The position numbers were made by a program, and so were the translations under genes. DNA of 58,517 nucleotides from Methylobacterium aquaticum (GTDB lineage Bacteria; Pseudomonadota; Alphaproteobacteria; Rhizobiales; Beijerinckiaceae), in the NCBI RefSeq assembly GCF_001043915.1, contig NZ_LABX01000163.1, positions 1 to 58,517 on the forward strand. The letters run 5' to 3'. The notes under the pieces were generated by a model that saw only the letters and a list, made by a program, of their open reading frames with translations, did not search any database and was not told the origin of the DNA. Shown here piece after piece: positions 41,175-49,910 of this stretch (its first letter is position 1; every line of letters starts with the position of its first letter).

Positions 41175-42395
41175 ATGGAAAAGACCGGCGAAGCAGGGTG
41201 CGGCGCCACCCCGACGACGGGCACCTTGCAGGTCCGCGTCGTCCAGCGCATCTCCGAGATCGCGGCGGCCGAGTGGGACCGCTGCGCCGTCTCGGCCGAA
41301 TCGCTCGCGGGCGCGGCCGAGAGCCACAACCCCTTCGTCAGCCACGCCTTCCTGTCGGCGCTGGAGGAGTCTGGGTGTGTCGGTGGCCGCACCGGCTGGC
41401 TGCCGCTGCACGTCGCCGCCGAGCGCGACGGGCAGGTCATCGGCTACGCCCCCTGCTACCTGAAATCCCACTCGCAGGGTGAATACGTCTTCGATCACGG
41501 CTGGGCCGACGCCTTCGAGCGCGCCGGCGGCCGCTACTACCCGAAGCTCCAGGTCAGCGTGCCGTTCACGCCCGTCACCGGCCCGCGCTTCCTGATCGCC
41601 CCGGGCGAGGATCCCGAGGAGGCCACCGCCGCCCTCGTCGCGGGGTTGCGGGCCCTGCGCCGGCAGGTCGAGGCGTCGTCGATCCACGCGACCTTCCTGC
41701 CCGAGGCGGAGGCCGAGCGGGCCGGCGCACTCGGCTTCCTGCGCCGGGTCGACCAGCAGTTCCACTGGGACAATGCGGGCTACGCCACCTTCGACGATTT
41801 CCTCGCCGCGCTGGCCTCGCGCAAGCGCAAGGCGATCAAGCGCGAGCGGCGCGACGCCCTGGCGGCCGGGCTCACCATCGAATGGGTCACCGGCTCGGAC
41901 CTGACCGAGGCGCATTGGGACGCCTTCTACCGGTTCTACATCGATACCGGCTCCCGCAAATGGGGCCGTCCCTACCTCAACCGGCGCTTCTTCTCGCTCA
42001 TCGGCGAGCGCATGCCGGAGCGCATCCTGCTGGTGATGGCAAGGCGCGAGGGGCACTACGTGGCCGGCGCCATCAACCTGATCGGCGACCGCGCCCTCTA
42101 CGGCCGCAACTGGGGCTGCATCGAGGACCATCCCTTCCTGCATTTCGAGGTCTGCTACTATCAGGCGATCGACTTCGCGATTGCCCGCGGGCTCGACCGG
42201 GTCGAGGCAGGAGCGCAAGGGGAGCACAAGCTCGCCCGCGGCTACCGGCCGGTCCTCACCCGCTCCGTCCACGACATCGCCGATCCATCCCTACGCGCGG
42301 CCATCGCCGATTACCTCGCCCGCGAGGCATGCCACGTCGAGGCGACGGCGGAAGCCCTCGACGAGGCAACGCCGTTCCGGAAAGGCGAGAGCTGA
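41175..42395 (+). CDS. GNAT/FemAB-like protein (DUF482, COG3146 type)
   Basis: 406 residues. Typical DUF482 motifs: HNPFVSHAFLSALEESGCV, GYAPCYLKSHSQGEYVFDHGWADAFE, YYPKLQVSVPFTPVTGPRFL, QFHWDNAGYATFDDFLAALA with SRKRKAIKRERR, and the C-terminal EVCYYQAIDFAIARGL to GAQGEHKLARGYRP. Members look like double-GNAT peptidyl or acyl transferases acting on an unidentified substrate. The serine-hydrolase gene follows 85 bp later in the same direction. Confidence 0.88.
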   Translation: MEKTGEAGCGATPTTGTLQVRVVQRISEIAAAEWDRCAVSAESLAGAAESHNPFVSHAFLSALEESGCVGGRTGWLPLHVAAERDGQVIGYAPCYLKSHSQGEYVFDHGWADAFERAGGRYYPKLQVSVPFTPVTGPRFLIAPGEDPEEATAALVAGLRALRRQVEASSIHATFLPEAEAERAGALGFLRRVDQQFHWDNAGYATFDDFLAALASRKRKAIKRERRDALAAGLTIEWVTGSDLTEAHWDAFYRFYIDTGSRKWGRPYLNRRFFSLIGERMPERILLVMARREGHYVAGAINLIGDRALYGRNWGCIEDHPFLHFEVCYYQAIDFAIARGLDRVEAGAQGEHKLARGYRPVLTRSVHDIADPSLRAAIADYLAREACHVEATAEALDEATPFRKGES

Positions 42396-42480
42396 CCGGC
42401 ACCGTAGCGCCAGGCTCGGGAGGCCGCTACGCTCACCCCACGGGGCCCGGCAAGAGGTTCCGGTTCGGGAGAGAGATGCC

Positions 42481-43842
42481 ATGTCGATGAGCGAGGGAGG
42501 GCGCGGGCGCGCGTCCCGCCGGTTCCTGCTGGGCTGCCTCGGGGCAGTCGTCACCGCGCTGGCCACGCCGGCGCTCGCGGATCAGGCTTTGAGGCCGCGC
42601 AGCGGCGAGGCCCTGGCGCCGGCCCGGCCCGAGGAGGTCGGGCTGTCCTCCGAGCGGCTCGGCCGCATCAAGCAGGTCATGGAGGAGGAGGTGGCGGCCG
42701 GTCGCCTGCCCGGCGCCGTGGTGATGATCGCCCGGCATGGCCGCCTCGCCTATGCCGAGAGCGTCGGCTTTCGCGACAAGGCCGCGGGGGCGCCGCTCGC
42801 GAAGGACGCGATCTTCCGCATCTACTCGATGACGAAGCCGCTGACCTCGGTCGCCGCCATGACGCTCATGGAGGATGGCCGGCTTCAGCTCACCGACCCG
42901 GTCTCGAAATACCTGCCCGAGTTCAAGGAGCTGAAGGTGGCGGCAAGCCGCCCCAACGCGCTCGGCGAGTCCGCGCCCGATCTCGTGCCGGCCGAGCGTG
43001 CGCCGACCGTGCAGGATCTCCTGCGCCACACCGCCGGCCTCGCCTATGGCGAGATCACCACCAACCCGGCGGTGAAGGCGGCCTATGCCAAGGCCGGATT
43101 GTTCAAGCCGGATTTCGACTACAACACCACCGACCTCACCCCGGAGGAGTTCACCAGCCGGATCGCGAGCGCGCCGCTCGCCTACCAGCCCGGCACCGTC
43201 TGGCAGTACAGCCTGGCCGTCGACGTGCTCGGCCGCGTGGTCGAGAAAGCCTCGGGCCAGCGCCTCGGCGACTACCTGGCCGAGCGGGTCTTGCGGCCGC
43301 TGAAGATGAGCGAGACCGGCTTCTCGGTGCCGGCCGACAAGTCCGGGCGGATCGCCCAGTCCCTGCCGACCGATCCCGCCACCGGCGCGCCGAACCGGCT
43401 CATCGACGGCGCGGTGCCGAAGAACGATTCGGGCGGGGCCGGCGGTTACGGCACGGCAGCCGATTACCTGCGCTTCGCGCAGGCGCTCCTCGATGGCGGC
43501 AGCCTTGACGGCGCACGGGTGCTCAGCCGCACCAGCATCGAATTGATGACCGCCGACCATCTAGGCGACCGGATCAAGCCGGTGGTCAGCCCTGGCGAAT
43601 TGCTGATGGGCGTGCCCGGCTACACGTTCGGCCTCGGCTTCATGGTGCGCAAGGACGCCGGCACCGCCGGCGTGCCAGGCTCGAAGGGCGAGTTCATGTG
43701 GGCGGGCTATGCCGGCACGTTCTTCTGGGTCGATCCCAAGGAGGATCTGGCGGTGGTGATGATGACCCAGGCGCCGGGCCCGAGCCGGGCCTATTACCGG
43801 CGCGAGATCAAGCAGCTCGTCTACGGTGCCATCGCCGATTGA
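42481..43842 (+). CDS. exported serine hydrolase (beta-lactamase / class C family)
   Basis: 453 residues. Twin-arginine-like signal (SRRFLLGCLGAVVTALATPALA). The class-C/esterase catalytic motif SxxK is in IYSMTKPL (Ser116, Lys119), and a Tyr-x-Ser/Asn-like motif lies in WQYSLAVDVLGRVVE. The GYGTAADYLRFAQALLDGG and AGYAGTFFWVDPKEDLAVVMMTQ regions are typical of beta-lactamase-related hydrolases (EstB-like). It could be an esterase or D-peptidase rather than a resistance enzyme. The ATG at 42481 gives the signal peptide directly. Confidence 0.88.
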   Translation: MSMSEGGRGRASRRFLLGCLGAVVTALATPALADQALRPRSGEALAPARPEEVGLSSERLGRIKQVMEEEVAAGRLPGAVVMIARHGRLAYAESVGFRDKAAGAPLAKDAIFRIYSMTKPLTSVAAMTLMEDGRLQLTDPVSKYLPEFKELKVAASRPNALGESAPDLVPAERAPTVQDLLRHTAGLAYGEITTNPAVKAAYAKAGLFKPDFDYNTTDLTPEEFTSRIASAPLAYQPGTVWQYSLAVDVLGRVVEKASGQRLGDYLAERVLRPLKMSETGFSVPADKSGRIAQSLPTDPATGAPNRLIDGAVPKNDSGGAGGYGTAADYLRFAQALLDGGSLDGARVLSRTSIELMTADHLGDRIKPVVSPGELLMGVPGYTFGLGFMVRKDAGTAGVPGSKGEFMWAGYAGTFFWVDPKEDLAVVMMTQAPGPSRAYYRREIKQLVYGAIAD

Positions 43843-43975
43843 GACGCCTGGGCGCGGAGAGGCATGCATCCGCGCCCCTGGACTCGGGCGGGACCGCATC
43901 TGAGGATGCGCCCCGCCCATGGTCCCGCGTGACGCGGGCTCGACCTCACACCGCTTCCCGGAGCGTTTTTGCCGC

Positions 43976-45145
43976 ATGTCCCCGATCGACCGCATCGCCG
44001 CCGACCTCGACGCGCTCACCGCCATCCGGCGCGATTTCCATGCCCATCCCGAACTCGGCTTCGAGGAGGTCCGCACCTCCGGCATCGTGGCCGAAAAACT
44101 CGCCTCCTGGGGGATCGAGGTGCACCGCGAGATCGGCCGCACCGGCGTGGTCGGGGTGCTGACGGGCCGCGGCACCAGCACCCGGCGCATCGGCTTGCGC
44201 GCCGACATGGATGCCCTGCCGATCGAGGAGGCGACCAACCTCCCCTACCGCTCGACGGTACCGGGCAAGATGCACGCCTGCGGCCATGACGGCCACACCA
44301 CGATGCTGCTCGGCGCGGCCAAGTACCTGGCCGAGACCCGCGACTTCGACGGGACGGCGGTGTTCATCTTCCAGCCCGCGGAAGAGGGCCTGGGCGGCGC
44401 CCGCGCCATGCTGTCCGACGGGCTGTTCTCGCGCTTCCCCTGCGACGAGGTCTACGGCCTGCACAACAACCCGAGCGGGCGCACCGGCGAACTCTCGGTG
44501 CGACCCGGCCCCGCCATGGCGGCGGCGGACTTCTTCGACATCCGCATCATCGGCCGCGGCGCCCACGGGGCGCAGCCGAACCGCGGCATCGATCCGGTGG
44601 TGGTCCAGGCCGCCCTGGTCCAGGCGCTCCAGACCATCGTCAGCCGCAACGCCGACCCGCTGCAATCGGCGGTGCTCTCGATCACCCAGGTCCATGCCGG
44701 CGCGGCCTACAACGTGATCCCGGAGGAGGCCCATCTCGCCGGCACGGTCCGCACCTTCGACGACGACATCCGCGCCCTGGTCGCCAAACGCATGCGCGAG
44801 ATCTGCGCTGGCGTGGCAGCGACCTTCGGAGCCGAGATCGCGATCGAGATCCGCGACATCTTCTCGGTCCTGCGCAACAGCGAGGACCAGACCCGCGCCG
44901 CTGCCGAGATCGCCACCGAGTTGTTCGGTGCGGCCAAGGTGGACACGGCGCCGGAGCCCAAGATGGGCAGCGAGGACTTTGCGGATATGCTGCACGCGGT
45001 GCCGGGCGCCTATGCTTGGCTCGGGGCGAAGGCCGGGGCGAACCTGCACAACGCAGCCTACGACTTCGACGACGCGATCATCCCGCTCGGCGCGGCGTAT
45101 CTGGCGCGGCTGGTCGAGCGGCGCTCGGCGGCGGCAGCCGGCTAA
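43976..45145 (+). CDS. M20-family aminoacylase / hippurate-hydrolase-like amidohydrolase
   Basis: 389 residues. Di-metal M20 peptidase fold with IRRDFHAHPELGFEE, RADMDALPI, HACGHDGHTTMLLGAAKYLA, FIFQPAEEGLGGARAM and a dimerisation domain (RGAHGAQPNRGIDPVVVQAA). It hydrolyses N-acyl amino acids or amide conjugates in the cytosol. The TAA stop is where family-1 repeat copy B begins (TAA-TACCAACGG). Confidence 0.93.
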   Translation: MSPIDRIAADLDALTAIRRDFHAHPELGFEEVRTSGIVAEKLASWGIEVHREIGRTGVVGVLTGRGTSTRRIGLRADMDALPIEEATNLPYRSTVPGKMHACGHDGHTTMLLGAAKYLAETRDFDGTAVFIFQPAEEGLGGARAMLSDGLFSRFPCDEVYGLHNNPSGRTGELSVRPGPAMAAADFFDIRIIGRGAHGAQPNRGIDPVVVQAALVQALQTIVSRNADPLQSAVLSITQVHAGAAYNVIPEEAHLAGTVRTFDDDIRALVAKRMREICAGVAATFGAEIAIEIRDIFSVLRNSEDQTRAAAEIATELFGAAKVDTAPEPKMGSEDFADMLHAVPGAYAWLGAKAGANLHNAAYDFDDAIIPLGAAYLARLVERRSAAAAG

Positions 45146-45270
45146 TACCAACGGTCGAAAGAAAACGACCTTTGGTGCCGTTCTCGAATTTTCGCTAAGC
45201 CTCTGGCTTAATATCGAAAATTCGAGTTGGATCAACGGCCCGATGCGTCAGCATCCTGGGCCGTTGGTAT
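45145..45270 (-). repeat. family-1 intergenic repeat, copy B (126 bp)
   Basis: It begins ATACCAACGGTC and ends GGCCGTTGGTAT. Its reverse complement aligns with copy C almost throughout: shared AACGACCTTTGGTGCCGTTC, CGAATTTTCG, AAGCCTCTGGCTT, CGAAAATTCGA and GATGCGTCAGCATC. The core forms a long hairpin. It is flanked on both sides by TAA; the left TAA is the stop of the M20 gene. Confidence 0.92.
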
Positions 45271-45348
45271 AAGAGCCGGTTCCGGTCGCGCGGCGGGTCG
45301 GATAAGGGTCTCCGCCACGCCGCGCAGGCGTCGACAGGGACACGTGCG

Positions 45349-45780
45349 ATGACGGATACCGCCTACGACCCCCAGAACATCTTCGGCAAGATCCTACGGG
45401 GCGAGGTGCCCTGCCACAAGGTCTACGAGGACGAGCACGTCATCGCGTTCATGGACGTGATGCCCCAGGCCGATGGCCATACCCTGGTGGTGCCGAAGGT
45501 GCCGAGCCGCAACCTCCTCGACGCGGACCCTGCCACGCTCGGCCACCTTTACGCTGCGGTTCAGACCGTGGCGCGGGCCGCCAAGGCTGCCTTCGCGGCC
45601 GACGGCGTCGCGGTCTACCAGTACAACGAGGCGGCGGCCGGCCAGACCGTCTTCCACCTCCACGTCCACGTCCTGCCCCGCCACGACGGCGTCGCGCCGC
45701 GCCGGCACGTCGAGGGCATGGCCGATCCGGCATTGCTGGCGCAGCATGCCGAGAAGATCCGGGCGGCGCTCCAGGGCTGA
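45349..45780 (+). CDS. HIT-family nucleotide hydrolase (Hint-like)
   Basis: 143 residues. PQNIFGKILRGEVPCHKVYE, then DVMPQADGHTLVVPK, and the histidine triad in HLHVHVLPRHDG. The group hydrolyses purine nucleoside phosphoramidates and mixed anhydrides. ATG at 45349. Convergent with rpsD across a bidirectional terminator. Confidence 0.94.
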   Translation: MTDTAYDPQNIFGKILRGEVPCHKVYEDEHVIAFMDVMPQADGHTLVVPKVPSRNLLDADPATLGHLYAAVQTVARAAKAAFAADGVAVYQYNEAAAGQTVFHLHVHVLPRHDGVAPRRHVEGMADPALLAQHAEKIRAALQG

Positions 45781-45851
45781 CGATGCCTCCCGGCGCGTCA
45801 TGCGCGCCGGACGCTTGCAGAAATGCCCAACTTGCACAATGACAAAGCAGA

Positions 45852-45875
45852 AAAGCCGCCCTTGCGGGCGGCTTT
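45852..45875. terminator. bidirectional terminator between the HIT gene and rpsD
   Basis: A perfect 10-bp stem AAAGCCGCCC / GGGCGGCTTT with a TTGC loop. A/T runs on both sides give a U-tract on either strand. Confidence 0.85.
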
Positions 45876-45905
45876 GCAACACTCTCGGTTCCTGCGTCGC
45901 GCGGA

Positions 45906-46523
45906 TCAGCGCGAGTAGAACTCGATGACCAGGTTCGGTTCCATCTGCACCGGGTACGGGACCTCGGACAGGGTCGGCACGCGGGTCATGCGCGCGGTCA
46001 TCTTGCCGTGGTCGACCTCGATGTAGTCGGGCACGTCGCGCTCGGCGAGCTGGCTCGCCACGACGACGATCTCGAGCTGCTTGGACGATTCCTTGATCTC
46101 GATCACGTCGTCCGGCTTGACGAGGTAGCTCGGGATGTTGACGCGAACGCCGTTCACCCGGATGTGGCCGTGGTTCACGAACTGGCGGGCGGCGAAGGGG
46201 GTCGCCACGAACTTCGAGCGGTAGACCACCGCGTCGAGGCGGCGCTCGAGCAGGCCGACCAGGTTCTCGCCCGAGTCGCCGCGCAGGCGGATCGCCTCGG
46301 CGTAGTAACGGCGGAACTGCTTCTCGGTGATGTTGCCGTAATAGCCCTTGAGCTTCTGCTTGGCACGCAGCTGCGTGCCGAAGTCGGACATCTTGCCCTT
46401 GCGGCGCTGGCCGTGCTGGCCCGGGCCGTACTCGCGGCGGTTCACGGGGCTCTTCGGGCGGCCCCAGATGTTCTGGCCCATACGGCGATCGAGCTTGTGC
46501 TTCGCCTGAACGCGTTTCGACAT
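45906..46523 (-). CDS. rpsD: 30S ribosomal protein S4
   Basis: 205 residues. MSKRVQAKHKLDRRMGQNIW, then KSPVNRREYGPGQHGQRR and the S4 RNA-binding domain RRLDAVVYRSKFVATPFAAR to NHGHIRVNGVRVNIPSYLVK. A primary 16S rRNA-binding and assembly protein. It stands alone, outside the alpha operon, as is usual in Rhizobiales. Its promoter-like sequence overlaps the end of the upstream hydrolase gene. Confidence 0.98.
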   Translation of the reverse strand: MSKRVQAKHKLDRRMGQNIWGRPKSPVNRREYGPGQHGQRRKGKMSDFGTQLRAKQKLKGYYGNITEKQFRRYYAEAIRLRGDSGENLVGLLERRLDAVVYRSKFVATPFAARQFVNHGHIRVNGVRVNIPSYLVKPDDVIEIKESSKQLEIVVVASQLAERDVPDYIEVDHGKMTARMTRVPTLSEVPYPVQMEPNLVIEFYSR

Positions 46524-46673
46524 CGCGTGTCCTCTGAGAACTGATCACATCACATATGAGAGGAACGCGCCCTCCTCCCCCCGTAAACCGGGGCGACAGA
46601 GCAGCCGTGACGAGCCGCTCGCGGGTGCGCAAATGTTTTCGGGGCCCCGAACCGGAGCCCCGCCAACCGGGCG

Positions 46674-46702
46674 CTCTTAGGCGACAAAGCTTACTTGGTC
46701 AA
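46674..46702 (-). promoter_or_regulatory. sigma-70-type promoter of rpsD
   Basis: On the minus strand TTGACC (46702-46697), 17 bp, TAAGAG (46679-46674). The -35 lies inside the last codons of the alpha/beta hydrolase gene, and the leader is about 145 nt long, long enough for S4 autoregulatory structure (not examined). Confidence 0.55.
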
Positions 46703-47521
46703 GACTCCGGGACCGGCCCGGAACCGCGCCTCGGCCTCGACGTCCTGGCTGCCGAGGATCGCGACATGGTCGCCCGGGACCTCGACGAAGTCGGCCCGCG
46801 CCGCTGCGCGGGCGAGGCGGGCGCCGTACTTGGCGGGGATCACCGGGTCGGCATCGCCGTGGACGATCAGGATCGGCACCGCCACGGCGCCGATGATCCG
46901 GTCGGAATGCCAGGAATCGGCGAGCAGGCCCGTCGGCAGGAGCCGGAAATGATGGCGCGCCATCGCGGTCATCGAGTCGAACGGCGCCTCGAGATAGAGG
47001 CCGAGCACGCCGGACGCTCCCGCCCGGGCCGCCACCGCGACGGCGACCGCCGCGCCCAGGGAATGGCCGTGCAGCAGCACCGGGGCACCGGGCGCGCGCC
47101 GCCGCGCCTCGGCGAGGGAGGCGAGCCCGTCGGCGATCAGGCCGGCTTCGCTCGGGCTGCCCGTCGAGCCCGGATAGCCGCGATAGGCCGGCGCCATCAC
47201 GCCCCAGCCCCGCGCCCGCCAGGGCCCGGCGGCGAAGCGCTCGGCATGCCACTCCGGCAGCGAGGCGTTGCCGTGGAACGTCACCACGACGCCCGTGCCG
47301 GGGGCCGGCGGCAGCCAGAGCGCGCGCAGGCGCTCGCCGTCCGGCGTCGGCACGGTGATCGTCTCGATCTCCGGCGGCAGGCGGGCGCCGGTCGCCGGCA
47401 CCGGACCGCCCTGCCCCGGATAGAGCAGGCCGCGCTGGAACCACCAGAACGCCGCCACCACGGCGCCGTAGAGGGCCAGCAGCACCAGAAGCAGGCCGGC
47501 CGCCAGCCGCATCAGGGTCAC
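46691..47521 (-). CDS. membrane-anchored alpha/beta hydrolase (BEM46/ABHD-like)
   Basis: 276 residues. One N-terminal transmembrane segment (LAAGLLLVLLALYGAVVAAFW), then a serine-hydrolase fold: oxyanion HGNAS, APAYRGYPGSTGSPSE, nucleophile elbow HGHSLGAA, acid HGDADPVIP and a catalytic His in VPGDHVAIL. Substrate unknown, probably an envelope lipid or ester. It follows murI by 10 bp in the same direction. Confidence 0.9.
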   Translation of the reverse strand: MTLMRLAAGLLLVLLALYGAVVAAFWWFQRGLLYPGQGGPVPATGARLPPEIETITVPTPDGERLRALWLPPAPGTGVVVTFHGNASLPEWHAERFAAGPWRARGWGVMAPAYRGYPGSTGSPSEAGLIADGLASLAEARRRAPGAPVLLHGHSLGAAVAVAVAARAGASGVLGLYLEAPFDSMTAMARHHFRLLPTGLLADSWHSDRIIGAVAVPILIVHGDADPVIPAKYGARLARAAARADFVEVPGDHVAILGSQDVEAEARFRAGPGVLTK

Positions 47522-47531
47522 GGGTCCGGCC

Positions 47532-48401
47532 TCACTGGAGGATGAGCGGCATCGCCTCGACGGCGAGGTCGGCGATGCCGCGGTCGGCCAAGGCCATCCG
47601 CAGGGCGGGCGTCAGGCGGGCGCCGCTGGTGAAGGTCGCCTGGACCGGGCCCGGAGGCTCGTCGTCGTGAACCGGATTGCCGAGAAGCTGGACCATGCGC
47701 CGGGCGACCGCCGGTGCGGGGTCGATCCAGGTCACCGGCCAGGGGGCGATGGCCTCGTAATGGGCGAGCAGCAGGGGATAATGCGTGCAGCCCAGCACCA
47801 CGACATCGGTGCGCCCCGCCGGCATCTCGACGAAGCACGGCGCGATCTCGGCCAGCACCTCCCCGGAGGAGACCGGCAGGCCGGACAGTTCCGCCTCGGC
47901 CAGGGACGCCAGCCCCGTCGCGCCGACGAGGGTGACGGCGCAGCCGCTGGCATAGGTCTCGATCAGCTCGCGGGTGTAGTCGCGCCGCGCCGTCCCCGGG
48001 GTGGCGAGCACGCTGACGAGACCCGAGCGGGTCGCCGCGGCGGCGGGCTTGATCGCCGGCACCGTGCCGACGAACGGCACCGAGAACCGCGACCGCAAGG
48101 CCGGCAGCACGAGCGTCGTCATGGTGTTGCAGGCAATCACGACGAGGTCCGGCGCGTGCAGGGCGATCAGGCGCTCCATCACGGTGAGGACCCGCGACAG
48201 CACGACCGGCTCGGCAAGGCCGCCATACGGGAAAGCGGCGTCGTCGGCGGCGTAGACCACACGGGCGTCGGGCCGGGCACGCCGCACCTCGGCGAGGACC
48301 GTCAGGCCGCCGAGGCCGGAATCGAACACGAGGACCACCGGGGCACGGGTGATCGGCGCCAGGGGCGCCGCGGCTGTGCCGGCCATCAGATCGAACCGCA
48401 T
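47532..48401 (-). CDS. murI: glutamate racemase
   Basis: 289 residues. Makes D-glutamate for peptidoglycan. The two catalytic cysteines are in VIACNTMTT and VLGCTHYPLLL; VLVFDSGLGGLTVLAEVRRA and AAFPYGGL are conserved. ATG 48401 or the sixth codon (MAGTAAAP) may be the start. Divergent from egtB. Confidence 0.96.
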   Translation of the reverse strand: MRFDLMAGTAAAPLAPITRAPVVLVFDSGLGGLTVLAEVRRARPDARVVYAADDAAFPYGGLAEPVVLSRVLTVMERLIALHAPDLVVIACNTMTTLVLPALRSRFSVPFVGTVPAIKPAAAATRSGLVSVLATPGTARRDYTRELIETYASGCAVTLVGATGLASLAEAELSGLPVSSGEVLAEIAPCFVEMPAGRTDVVVLGCTHYPLLLAHYEAIAPWPVTWIDPAPAVARRMVQLLGNPVHDDEPPGPVQATFTSGARLTPALRMALADRGIADLAVEAMPLILQ

Positions 48402-48597
48402 GGGAGGTTTTGACCGAGAGGGAGGAATGTTGCCGGCGAGAGTCCGGCGCGCCCGTTAAGGCTTGGTCACTGCGGCGGCAAAATGGCCCCGCTCGTCCCG
48501 CAGCCCACAAGCTGCGCGGTAACGCCGCGCTGGAGAAACGAGTTTCCTCGACCCACGTTGACTGTGGGCAATCGTTCTACGCATGAGGGAAGATCCG

Positions 48598-49845
48598 ATG
48601 GCAGTGACCGCGCAGGTCCCCGACGCGCGCACCGCGTTCCCTCCGCCCTCGGTCGAGGCCCGCCCGGTCGACCGGGGGGCCTGGATCGCGGCGTTCCGCC
48701 ACGTGCGCGACGAGACCGAGCGCCGTGCCGCCCCGCTCTCGCCGGAGGACCAGCAGGTCCAGTCGATGCCGGATGCGAGCCCGACCAAATGGCACCGCGC
48801 CCACACGACCTGGTTCTTCGAGCAGTTCCTGCTGAAGCAGCACGTGCCGGGCTACAGGGTGTTCGACGAGCGCTTCTTCTACCTGTTCAACTCCTATTAC
48901 GTGCAGGCGGGTCCGCGTGCGCCGCGGATCAGCCGCGGGCTCGTCACCCGGCCGACCTGCGACGAGGTCGCGGCCTATCGCACCCATGTCGACGCCGCCG
49001 TCGCCGACCTGATCGCAGGCGCCTCCGAGGCGCGGATCGCCGAGATCGTCGCGATCGTCGAGATCGGGCTGCACCACGAGCAGCAGCACCAGGAGCTGAT
49101 GCTCACCGACATCCTCCACGCCTTCGCGCAGAACCCGCTGCTGCCGGCCTATGACGCAGGCTGGCGCTGGCCCGCCCTGTCGCAGCGGTCAGGCCGCGTG
49201 ACGCTCGAAGGCGGCGTGGCCCAGATGGGCCACGCGGGCTCCGGCTTCCGTTTCGACAACGAGGAGCCGCGCCACGACGTGCTGCTGCGGCCGGTCGATC
49301 TCGACCGCGCCCTGGTCACCAATGGCGAGTGGCTGGAATTCATGCAGGATGGCGGCTACGCCAAGCCCGAGCTGTGGCTCTCCGACGGGTTCGTGGCCGC
49401 ACAGACCGAGGGCTGGGAGGCCCCTGGCTACTGGCGGCAACGGGACGGCGTGTGGTCGAGCATGACGCTCGCCGGGGTGAAGCCCGTCGATCCGGCCCTT
49501 CCGGTGACCCATGTGAGCTACTACGAGGCCGATGCCTTCGCCCGCTGGGCCGGGCGCGACCTGCCGACCGAGGCCGAATGGGAAACGGCGTCGGACGCGC
49601 TCGACGCCGCCTTCGGCCATGTCTGGCAATGGACCCGCAGCGCCTATTCCGCCTATCCGGGCTACCGCCCGCTGCCGGGGGCGCTCGGCGAGTATAACGG
49701 GAAGTTCATGGTCAGCCAGTTCGTGCTGCGCGGCGCCTCGGTGGCGACGCCCCAGGGCCACAGCCGGCCGACCTATCGGAACTTCTTCTATCCCCACCAG
49801 CGCTGGCAGTTCACCGGCCTGCGTCTATCTGACTACGGCGTGTGA
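48598..49845 (+). CDS. egtB: hercynine oxygenase EgtB (ergothioneine synthesis)
   Basis: 415 residues. The DinB-like N-terminal domain gives the iron site (WHRAHTTWFFEQFLL and HHEQQHQELMLTDILHAFA, a three-His site). The C-terminal formylglycine-generating-enzyme-like domain (GGVAQMGHAGSGFRFDNE, PRHDVLLRPVDLDRALVTNG, LRGASVATPQGHSRPTYRNFF) binds hercynine. It joins a sulfur donor to N-trimethylhistidine. ATG 48598 preferred (GAGGGA 7 nt upstream); 48583 is also in frame. Followed by egtD after 65 bp; no egtA/C/E nearby, so the thiol donor may be cysteine directly, or those genes lie elsewhere. Confidence 0.95.
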   Translation: MAVTAQVPDARTAFPPPSVEARPVDRGAWIAAFRHVRDETERRAAPLSPEDQQVQSMPDASPTKWHRAHTTWFFEQFLLKQHVPGYRVFDERFFYLFNSYYVQAGPRAPRISRGLVTRPTCDEVAAYRTHVDAAVADLIAGASEARIAEIVAIVEIGLHHEQQHQELMLTDILHAFAQNPLLPAYDAGWRWPALSQRSGRVTLEGGVAQMGHAGSGFRFDNEEPRHDVLLRPVDLDRALVTNGEWLEFMQDGGYAKPELWLSDGFVAAQTEGWEAPGYWRQRDGVWSSMTLAGVKPVDPALPVTHVSYYEADAFARWAGRDLPTEAEWETASDALDAAFGHVWQWTRSAYSAYPGYRPLPGALGEYNGKFMVSQFVLRGASVATPQGHSRPTYRNFFYPHQRWQFTGLRLSDYGV

Positions 49846-49910
49846 GGCGCGACCGGACGTGCCTTGAGACGGGCATCCCGCTTGGTGCCCCACCCGACCT
49901 TCGGAGCCAG